In this document: positions 54,829-64,000 of the stretch, one piece after another | Numbering within the stretch: the stretch's first letter is position 1 | Layout: each line of letters opens with the position of its first letter | From: Nocardioides potassii | GTDB lineage: Bacteria > Actinomycetota > Actinomycetes > Propionibacteriales > Nocardioidaceae | DNA length: 64,000 bases | Assembly (NCBI RefSeq): GCF_021648885.1 | Contig: NZ_JAKJHZ010000005.1 | Location: 930,001-994,000 of the forward strand | Reading direction: 5' to 3' | Translations under genes and position numbers: made by a program | Notes under the pieces: model-generated | The model's input: only the letters and a program-made list of their open reading frames with translations | Told to the model about the DNA's origin: nothing | Database searches by the model: none

Positions 54829-55461
54829 TCAGGAGCCGTCGAGGGTGCCGCGCTGCCGGAGCACCTCGTACACCAGCACCGCCTGCACCAGTGGACCCTG
54901 CCTGACCCGCCCCTCCAGGGCGGCGTCGAGCAGGTCGCTCATGGGCACCCAGAAGTGCTGCATCTCGGCCTCCTCGTGGCGCATCTCGAAGTCGCCGCGC
55001 GGGGCGTGGGACAGCCCGCGCGCCAGGAAGATGTCGTGCACCTCGTCGCTGATGCCCGCGCTGCCGAACGTGCTCAACAGCAGTCGCCAGTCCGTCGCCT
55101 CGAGCTCGACCTCCTCGCGCAGCTCGCGCTTCGCGGTCTCCACGGGTGGCTCGTCGCCGGCGTCCTTGAGGCCGGCCGGCAGCTCGACGAACTCGTACCC
55201 GCTGGTGTGGCGGTACTGCCGCAGGCACATCACCCGCTCGTCGTCGTCGACCGCCAGGACGACGACCGCGCCCGGGTGCTCCAGGCTGATCCGGCTGAAC
55301 TGCTCGCTGTGGCCCGGCCGGGTGATCACGTCCTCGCGCAGCGCCACCACCCAGTCGTCGCGGTGCAGGTCGTGGGTCGACACGACCGGCCAGGACATCG
55401 GCCGGTCGGCGAGCGGTTCGTCGTCGGACCGGGTGGCAGCGTCTCCGGGGTCGGTGTCCAT
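54829..55461 (-). CDS. NUDIX hydrolase (ADP-ribose pyrophosphatase-like)
   Basis: Protein of 210 residues hydrolysing a nucleoside-diphosphate derivative, by position the Rv1700-type ADP-ribose pyrophosphatase. The Nudix helix is AGLKDAGDEPPVETAKRELR followed by EEVELEA: the RELxEE core is intact, but there is one extra residue after the first glycine and the terminal glycine is Glu. CLRQYRHTSGYEFVELPAG precedes it. TAGCGT lies 7 nt before the ATG, so it appears leaderless. Divergent from pepN. Confidence 0.88.
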   Translation of the reverse strand: MDTDPGDAATRSDDEPLADRPMSWPVVSTHDLHRDDWVVALREDVITRPGHSEQFSRISLEHPGAVVVLAVDDDERVMCLRQYRHTSGYEFVELPAGLKDAGDEPPVETAKRELREEVELEATDWRLLLSTFGSAGISDEVHDIFLARGLSHAPRGDFEMRHEEAEMQHFWVPMSDLLDAALEGRVRQGPLVQAVLVYEVLRQRGTLDGS

Positions 55462-55468
55462 GTCGTGC

Positions 55469-55512
55469 ACGCTAACCCAGCGGCCCACGCAGGTGGACAC
55501 GGTGATTAGGGT
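55469..55512. promoter_or_regulatory. Divergent leaderless promoters of the NUDIX gene and pepN
   Basis: TAGCGT (minus strand, 55469-55474) ends 7 nt before the NUDIX ATG and TAGGGT (plus strand, 55507-55512) ends 7 nt before the pepN ATG. Neither gene has a ribosome binding site. I do not see clear -35 elements. Confidence 0.5.
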
Positions 55513-55519
55513 CACGGGC

Positions 55520-57976
55520 ATGACGTTGTCGACCCTGACCCAGCACGAAGCAGCCACCCGCTCGGCCCTCCTCGAGGTCCAGCGCTACGACATCGCGGTC
55601 GACATGACCGGGCTGCTCGAGGGCGAGGTCTTCTCCTCCGTCAGCACCATCACCTTCACCTGCCGGCACCCCGGGGAGACCACCTTCGTCGACGTCGCGA
55701 TGGACGTCGCGCGAGCCACCCTCAACGGCGAGGACATCGACGTCTCGCAGGCCTCGGACGGCCGCCTGCCGTTGCCCCCGCTCGCGGCCGACAACGTCCT
55801 GGTCGTCGAGGCCAGCACGACCAACACCGGCACCGGCGAGGGCATCCTGCGCACCGTCGACCCGACCGACAAGCTCGTCTACGTCTGGACCAGCCTCGAG
55901 CCCGACGAGGCCCGACGCGTCTGGGCCTGCTTCGACCAGCCCGACCTCAAGGCTCCCCACCGCTTCGTGGTGACCGCCCCGTCGTCGTGGGTGGTCACCT
56001 CCAACGGTGCGCCGGAGTCGGTCGAGGACGCGGATCCCTCGGTGGGCTCGGACGCGCGGGTCTGGACCTACCCGGACACCCCGCGCCTGTCGACGTACGT
56101 CGTCGTGGTCAACGCCGGCCCGTTCCACGAGGTGCGGCGCCAGCACGACGGCTACGACCTCGGCTTCTACTGCCGCCAGTCGCTCAGGACCATCCTCGAG
56201 CGAGACCTCGACGAGCTCGTCACCCTCACCCGGCAGGGCCTCGCGTTCTTCGGTGAGCAGTTCGGCTACCCGTTCCCGCAGGAGCGCTACGACCAGGTGT
56301 TCGTGCCCAACCTCGGCGGAGCGATGGAGAACTGGGGGTGCGTCACCTACGGCGACGGCCAGCTCTTCCGCACTCCCCCGACCCACGCCCAGCGCAGCGT
56401 CCGCGCCGAGTTCGTCTTCCACGAGATGGCGCACATGTGGTTCGGCGACCTCGTCACGATGCAGTGGTGGGACGACCTCTGGCTCAACGAGGCGTTCGCG
56501 TCCTGGGCGGCCAACTGGGGCATGGCCGGCGCGTCGGAGTTCACCGACCAGTGGGCCACGTTCCTCGCCGTCTCGAAGCGCACGGCCTACGAGATGGACA
56601 TGAGCCCGGCCCGTCACCCGATCCGCAGCGACGTCGCGGACGTCTCGTCGGCGATGGCCAACTTCGACGCCATCACCTACGTCAAGGGCCAGAGCGTGCT
56701 GCACCAGCTCGTCGCCTTCATCGGCGAGGAGGCGTTCGTCGCGGGGCTGCGCGACTACTTCAGCCGCTACGCCTTCACCAACACCAGGCTCGACGACCTG
56801 ATGGACTGCTACTCCCGCGCCAGCGGCCGTGACCTCTCGGCGTGGACCGCCGCGTGGCTCGACGAGGCCGGGACCGACGTCATCACCCTCGACGGCGACG
56901 ATCTGGTCGTCGAGACCACCAACGGGGGCGAGCCGCGGCCGCACCGCCTCGACATCGCCGTCTTCGACACCTCCGGCGACGAGCTCGCTCCCGTCGGTCG
57001 GTCCTCCCACGAGGTCACCGGCACGCGCACGCCGGTCGAGCTCCCGGCCGGCGACCTGCGGCTGGTCAACGCGGGCGACCTCACCTTCGCCGCCGTACGC
57101 CCCGACGCGACCTCGCTGGAGCAGATGCTCACCCGCGTCGACCAGCTCGACGACCCCCTCGACCGGGCGCTCGTCGCCGCCACCGCCGGCCAGCTCCTGC
57201 TGCTGGGTCACGTGGCGCCCCGCGACGTGGCCGCAGCGCTCACCCGCGCGCTCGCGACCGAGACCAGCCCGGCCCTCATCGAGCCGTTCCTCGCCCAGGC
57301 ACTGCTGGTTGCCGACCGGTGGGCGCCGGCCGCGGAGTCACCCGAGCTGCTGCGCCGGCTCGCCGACGCGGTCGTCGGTCTCGTCGAGATCCCCGACGCC
57401 CGCCAGGCCGCGCTCCGCACGCTGGCCGCGTCCGCGTCGACCGTTGAGCACTGGAAGGTGCTCGAGGCGGCGGCCGAGCAGGCGACGGACCTCGACCTCG
57501 CGTGGCGGATGGCCACGCGTCGCTCCGAGCTGGGTGACTACGACGAGGACGTCGTCCGCCACCTGCTCGAGTCCGACCCCGACCCCGACGCCGGGATGCG
57601 CCGTCTCGCCGTCCTCGCGGCCCGCCCCGACGTGGAGGCCAAGGAGGAGGTGTGGCGCGCGTTCTTCGTCGACTACGCCGTCCCGGCCAGCCGCGAGACG
57701 CTGGTCCTCGGCTCGACCTTCTGGCGTCCGGGCCAGGCCGAGCTGCTGGCGCCGTTCACGCACCGCTACCTCGAGGAGCTGCACACGCTCAAGGGAGGCC
57801 TGCTCAACCAGGGCCTGACGATCCGGGCGATGTACCCCCTCGGTGCCGGCGACGCCTCCTTCCTCGCCGCGGCCGAGGAGGCCGTCCACGACGAGCGCCT
57901 CAGCTCCTACGCCCGCAACCAGCTCGGCGCGAACTCCTTCGTCCTCGGCCGGATCCTCCAGGCCCGCCAGCTCTGA
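55520..57976 (+). CDS. pepN: Aminopeptidase N (M1 family)
   Basis: Zinc aminopeptidase of 818 residues. The exopeptidase motif is GGAMENWG and the zinc site HEMAH (about residues 301-305) with the third ligand Glu in DLWLNEAFASW. N-terminal beta domain (VQRYDIAVDMTGLLEGEVFS), catalytic domain and ERAP1-like helical C-terminus (ARQAALRTLAASASTVEHWK) are in order. It removes N-terminal residues from peptides in the cytoplasm. The start ATG has TAGGGT 7 nt upstream; an open frame reaching far upstream is only antisense to other genes. Confidence 0.95.
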   Translation: MTLSTLTQHEAATRSALLEVQRYDIAVDMTGLLEGEVFSSVSTITFTCRHPGETTFVDVAMDVARATLNGEDIDVSQASDGRLPLPPLAADNVLVVEASTTNTGTGEGILRTVDPTDKLVYVWTSLEPDEARRVWACFDQPDLKAPHRFVVTAPSSWVVTSNGAPESVEDADPSVGSDARVWTYPDTPRLSTYVVVVNAGPFHEVRRQHDGYDLGFYCRQSLRTILERDLDELVTLTRQGLAFFGEQFGYPFPQERYDQVFVPNLGGAMENWGCVTYGDGQLFRTPPTHAQRSVRAEFVFHEMAHMWFGDLVTMQWWDDLWLNEAFASWAANWGMAGASEFTDQWATFLAVSKRTAYEMDMSPARHPIRSDVADVSSAMANFDAITYVKGQSVLHQLVAFIGEEAFVAGLRDYFSRYAFTNTRLDDLMDCYSRASGRDLSAWTAAWLDEAGTDVITLDGDDLVVETTNGGEPRPHRLDIAVFDTSGDELAPVGRSSHEVTGTRTPVELPAGDLRLVNAGDLTFAAVRPDATSLEQMLTRVDQLDDPLDRALVAATAGQLLLLGHVAPRDVAAALTRALATETSPALIEPFLAQALLVADRWAPAAESPELLRRLADAVVGLVEIPDARQAALRTLAASASTVEHWKVLEAAAEQATDLDLAWRMATRRSELGDYDEDVVRHLLESDPDPDAGMRRLAVLAARPDVEAKEEVWRAFFVDYAVPASRETLVLGSTFWRPGQAELLAPFTHRYLEELHTLKGGLLNQGLTIRAMYPLGAGDASFLAAAEEAVHDERLSSYARNQLGANSFVLGRILQARQL

Positions 57977-57992
57977 GCCGGGCAGCGCGTCG

Positions 57993-60585
<2,593 letters not shown>

Positions 60586-60589
<4 letters not shown>

Positions 60590-61785
60590 GGGAGGAGTCC
60601 TCGGACGTCGTGGGCGAGGTCGGTGGTGGTGCTCGAGATGGCGGGTGCGAGCTCGTCGACCCACTGCTGGCCGACGGGTGTCACGCTGATCGCCGCGGCG
60701 ACGGCGACCAGCCCGGCGAGCAGCGCACCCAGGAGGTGGCGCGGACGCACGGCGCCGTCGTACAGCCGCGGCAGCGCCGTTGCGTCGACGAGGTCGGGAC
60801 CGACCTTGAGGCGGGTCAGGAAGGTGCTGGCCAGGCCGGTGCGCCGACGGTCGAGGAACTCGGTCAGGGTCGCGTGCAGCCCGACCCCGACGATGAGGGA
60901 CGCCTCGTGCGTCGAGGCCAACAGCAGGGCGGCGTCCTCGGGGGTGGCGGTCGTCTCGAAGCGGAGCGGGCGGATGCTGAGGCGTTCGAGGTGCTCGATC
61001 GCGCTGCGCGGCGACCCGCGCTCGACCAGCACCACGACGTCGCGCGCCTTGCGCAGCACCGCCGCGCTCGGCAGGTCATCGGCCCCGCTGGTCAGCACGA
61101 CCACGTCGGGACGGTGCCCGGCCTCGACGAGCGCGTCGGCACCGCGGCCGACGCCGACCAGCACCGGCCGCTGCTCCCGGACGAACGGCCGGATCCCGCG
61201 CAGCTCGTCCTCCCAGCCCGGCGTCCGGACGACCACCACGACCGGCCGGCCGGCGACGTCGGTCGCGACGGCGGGGATCCCGTGGCCGTGGAGCAGCAGG
61301 TCCTGCTCGCGCCGCAGGAACTCGGTGGTGTTGTGCGTGAAGCTCTCGAGCTGGGCGGCGAGCCCGCTGCGGGCACGCGTCATCTCGGTGTCGACGACGT
61401 CGGCTGACACCTCGCGCCCCTCGGCGACGACCCGCTCCCCCACGTGGACGACGCCGCCGTCGATCCGGACGTCGGTGCCCTCCCTGAGGCGGTCGAACAC
61501 CTCGGGCCCGGCGCGGTCGACGACGAGCACGCCCGCCTGCACCAGCAGCTCGGGGCCGAGGTTGGGGTAGCGGCCGGAGATCATCGGGCTCGCGTTCACG
61601 ACGGCGACCACGTCGGCGTCGACCAGCGCCTGCGCCGTGTCGCGGTCCATGTCGAGGTGGTCCAGCACCGCGACGTCGCCGGGGTGCAGGCGACCGAGCA
61701 GGCTCGCCGTACGCCGGTGCAGCCGGGCGGGGCCGTGGACACCGGGGAGGGCAGGGGCAGGGCGGGAGCGGACGGCGAACTTCAT
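60586..61785 (-). CDS. steA: Cytokinetic ring protein SteA-like
   Basis: Protein of 399 residues. Thiamin-pyrophosphokinase-like catalytic-fold elements without obvious catalytic residues cover the first 330 (RTASLLGRLHPGDVAVLDHL, ALVDADVVAVVNASPMISGR, YPNLGPELLVQAGVLVVD) and a single helix at the end (LLGALLAGLVAVAAAISVTP) would anchor it in the membrane. Corynebacterial SteA/SteB act in daughter-cell separation; mctB here occupies the SteB position. Coupled to mctB by GTGA. Confidence 0.85.
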
Positions 61786-61800
61786 GACCGCGCCATGGTG

Positions 61801-63573
61801 TCAGCCGCTCGGGGGGCCTTCGTGGAGGCACGCCCGCTCGGGCGCGGCGGCTGCCAGGAGCTCGCGGGCGTGGGCGCGCGCGCTGTCGGAGTCCTCGACG
61901 CCGGCGAGCATCCGCGACAGCTCACGCTCGCGGTCGGCCTCGTCGAGCGTCACCAGCCCGGAGGTCGTGACCGATCCGTCGCTGGACTTGTGGACCACCA
62001 CGTGCCGGTCGGCGTAGGCCGCCACCTGGGGCAGGTGCGTGACGACGAGGACCTGCGAGGTGTGCGCGAGCGCGGCGAGACGACGGCCGACCTCGATGGC
62101 CGCCTTGCCACCGACCCCGGCGTCCACCTCGTCGAAGACGAAGGTCGGCACCGTGCCGGTCTCGGCGAGCGACACCTCGAGCGCGAGCATCACGCGCGAC
62201 AGCTCACCGCCCGACGCGCCCTTGTGCAGCGGGCGCGCATCGGCGCCGGTGTTGGCCGCGAGGAGGAGCTCGACGTCGTCGACGCCGTGCGACCCGGCGC
62301 GCAGCCAGCGTCCGTCGACGTGCAGCACGGGGCCGCCGGGCGTCTCGGGGGCCGCGACCTCGTGCTGGGACACCGCGACGGTGACGGTCGCGTGCGGCAT
62401 CGCGAGCGAGCTGAGCTCGTCGCTGACCGCCGATCCGAGCCGGGTGGCCGCGTCGGTGCGCTGGCTGCTGAGGGTGGCCGCGAGCGTGCCGAGCTCGGCG
62501 CGGAGCCGGTCGCGGCGGGCCTCGAGCTCGCCGACCTGGCCGTCGGTGTCCTCGAGGTCGAGGAGCCGCTTGGCGCCGTCCTCGGCCCACGCCAGCACCT
62601 CGTCGATCGTCTCGCCGTACTTGCGGGTGAGCGCCGTCAGCGCCGCCCGTCGCTCGGACACGCTCGCCAGCCGCGCCGGGTCGGTCTCGAGGCTGGAGGC
62701 GTAGGAGGCCACGTCGCCGGCGACGTCGACCAGGAGGTGGCCGAGCTCGGCGATCCGGTCGGCGAGCTCACCGGCGGTCGCGTCGTGCTCGCGGACGCCG
62801 TCGAGGGCCTGCCGTGCGGTGCTGGTCGTGCCCAGCGCGTCGGGTGCGCCCTCCTCGCTCGACAGGGCTTCGCGCGCGGTCTCGGCCGCGGTCCGCAGCG
62901 TGTCGGCGAAGCCGAGCCGGGTCTCCTCGGCAGCGAGCTCGACGTCCTCGCCCGGCCGCGGGTCGACCGCCTCGACCTCGCCGAGACCGAACCGGAGCTG
63001 GTCGGCCTCGCGGGCGCGTTCGCGCGCGGACCCGAGCACCTCGGCCAGCGTGCGCTCCGTCGCCGCGAGCTCGGCCCACAGGGAGGCGTACGACGCTGCA
63101 GTCTCCGCGAGTGCGGCTCCGCCGAAGCGGTCCAGCGACTCGCGCTGGGCACCCGCCCGCAGCAGCCGGTGCTGGTCGGACTGGCCGTGGACCGCGACGA
63201 GCGGCTCGGCGAGCTCGGCGAGCGTGGTCACCGGGACCGACGCGCCGCCGACCCAGGCTCGCGAGCGTCCCTGCGCCGCGACGTTGCGGGCCAGCACGAC
63301 CCGGTCGTGCTCGACCTCGCCACCGGAGTCCTCGACGGCCTCGCGGAAGCCCTCGAGCGCGGCGGTGGAGACGACGCCCTCGACCCGGGCCTGCCGGGCA
63401 CCGGTGCGGACGGCGCCGGAGTCGGCGCGGCCGCCGAGCAGCAGCCCGAGCGCGGTGACGACCATGGTCTTGCCGGCTCCGGTCTCACCCGTGATGACCG
63501 TGAGCCCTGGTCCGAGCTCGAGGGTCGAGGAGTCGATGACGCCGAGCTGGCTGATCCGCAGCTCCTCAAGCAT
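61801..63573 (-). CDS. recN: DNA repair protein RecN
   Basis: SMC-like ATPase of 590 residues for double-strand-break repair: LEELRISQLGVIDSSTLELG, Walker A GETGAGKTMVVTALGLL, coiled coils with Glu/Ala/Arg, ABC signature SGGELSRVMLALEV and Walker B TFVFDEVDAGVGG. ATG chosen at the conserved N-terminus; it overlaps the nadK stop by 8 nt. The nadK-recN pairing is general in actinobacteria. Confidence 0.95.
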   Translation of the reverse strand: MLEELRISQLGVIDSSTLELGPGLTVITGETGAGKTMVVTALGLLLGGRADSGAVRTGARQARVEGVVSTAALEGFREAVEDSGGEVEHDRVVLARNVAAQGRSRAWVGGASVPVTTLAELAEPLVAVHGQSDQHRLLRAGAQRESLDRFGGAALAETAASYASLWAELAATERTLAEVLGSARERAREADQLRFGLGEVEAVDPRPGEDVELAAEETRLGFADTLRTAAETAREALSSEEGAPDALGTTSTARQALDGVREHDATAGELADRIAELGHLLVDVAGDVASYASSLETDPARLASVSERRAALTALTRKYGETIDEVLAWAEDGAKRLLDLEDTDGQVGELEARRDRLRAELGTLAATLSSQRTDAATRLGSAVSDELSSLAMPHATVTVAVSQHEVAAPETPGGPVLHVDGRWLRAGSHGVDDVELLLAANTGADARPLHKGASGGELSRVMLALEVSLAETGTVPTFVFDEVDAGVGGKAAIEVGRRLAALAHTSQVLVVTHLPQVAAYADRHVVVHKSSDGSVTTSGLVTLDEADRERELSRMLAGVEDSDSARAHARELLAAAAPERACLHEGPPSG

Positions 63574-64000
63574 CGCGGTCTCCCCCGTCGGCCTCGCCGT
63601 TCTCGCGGCGCCGGCGTTCGGAGGCGCCACGCCAGCCCTCGACCGGCAGGTCGAACTTCGCGACGAGCCGGTCGGTGAACGGCGCGTGGTGCAGCCGGAC
63701 CAGCCGCACCGGCCGGTCGCCGCGGCGGACCTCGATGCGCGCGCCGGGCGGCAGGTCGACCGACCGTCGTCCGTCGCACCACAGGACGCCGGCGCCCTCG
63801 TTGTCGGACAGCACCTCGACGGCGAGCAGGGAGGTCGGCGCGACCACCATCGGGCGGGCGAAGAGGGCGTGCGCGCTCAGCGGCACCATGAGCAGTGCCT
63901 CGACCTCGGGCCACACGACGGGGCCGCCGGCGCTGAAGTTGTAGGCGGTCGACCCGGTGGGGGTGGCGCACACGACGCCGTCGCAGCCCCACCGCGACAA
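63566..64000 (-). CDS. nadK: NAD kinase (5' part beyond window)
   Basis: C-terminal 144 residues of the kinase that makes NADP. ATPTGSTAYNFSAGGPVVWP, the diagnostic NAD-binding loop, LSAHALFARPMVVAP and RLVRLHHAPFTDRLVAKFDL are present. The ATP-binding GGDGT region lies outside. The C-terminal 20 residues are charged (ERRRRENGEADGGDRDA), and the stop lies within the recN start. Confidence 0.95.
   Translation of the reverse strand: MSRWGCDGVVCATPTGSTAYNFSAGGPVVWPEVEALLMVPLSAHALFARPMVVAPTSLLAVEVLSDNEGAGVLWCDGRRSVDLPPGARIEVRRGDRPVRLVRLHHAPFTDRLVAKFDLPVEGWRGASERRRRENGEADGGDRDA

Noticed and set aside
53591-55519. Possible long N-terminal extension of aminopeptidase N
   Set aside because: The frame is open only because it is antisense to xerD, ald and the NUDIX gene; the family N-terminus and a leaderless promoter both place the start at 55520.

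Overview
The window reads as chromosomal DNA of a high-G+C actinomycete. Gene content and order fit the Nocardioides/Nocardioidaceae group best: very high GC at third codon positions, frequent GTG starts, ATGA and GTGA translational couplings, and two blocks whose order matches mycobacterial and other actinobacterial chromosomes (gcvH-garA-ftsR-BFN-merR-gcvP and der-plsC-cmk...rluB-scpB-scpA-parA...xerD...pyrG-mctB-steA-recN-nadK). I see no prophage, transposase, integron, CRISPR array or rRNA. Coding density is very high and almost every long reading frame opposite a real gene is a codon-bias shadow.

Region by region. 1-6.6 kb: a truncated ArsR-type regulator divergent from a CPA1 cation/proton antiporter, a secreted RTX repeat protein, an aldo/keto reductase, a cyclophilin lipoprotein, an OsmC protein, a 47-residue gene and fdhD. 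6.6-13.8 kb: SbcD/SbcC nuclease and the TldD/TldE protease pair. 13.8-16.5 kb: a three-gene set (SPFH-SHOCT protein, double zinc-ribbon membrane protein, 93-residue membrane protein) resembling the Bacillus YdjGHI membrane-stress module. 16.6-19.3 kb: a secreted DUF1906/peptidoglycan-binding protein and a class C beta-lactamase-like hydrolase. 19.3-25.7 kb: glycine cleavage P and H proteins flanking garA, ftsR, a BFN-domain gene and a second merR gene, with a glycine riboswitch in front of gcvP. 25.7-30.8 kb: DUF881/SbpA/DUF881/CDP-alcohol phosphatidyltransferase and two CBS/DUF21 membrane proteins. 31-35.7 kb: sulfatase, SLC13/ArsB-type transporter, PLP dehydratase, a second RTX protein and tRNA-Pro(GGG).

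36.6-44.8 kb is one tightly overlapped minus-strand run: parA-like, a small ribbon-helix-helix-like gene, scpA, scpB, rluB, then chorismate mutase and prephenate dehydrogenase, cmk, a PlsC acyltransferase and der. It puts chromosome organisation, ribosome maturation and aromatic amino-acid synthesis under shared transcription. 45-52.7 kb (DUF3516 helicase, DrrAB-like ABC exporter, a 1042-residue SARP/AfsR-type regulator) looks like an accessory insert splitting the conserved parA-xerD neighbourhood. 52.7-64 kb returns to conserved order: xerD, ald, NUDIX hydrolase, aminopeptidase N, pyrG, mctB, steA, recN and the 3' part of nadK.

A recurring signal is a TANNNT hexamer ending 6-8 nt before the start codon, without a Shine-Dalgarno sequence, in about fourteen genes; this is the signature of leaderless mRNAs. 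The most interesting items are the SPFH/zinc-ribbon module, the ParA/RHH pair joined to ScpAB, the glycine riboswitch with a readable SD-sequestering platform, and a shared 12-bp motif upstream of garA-ftsR and the second merR gene.
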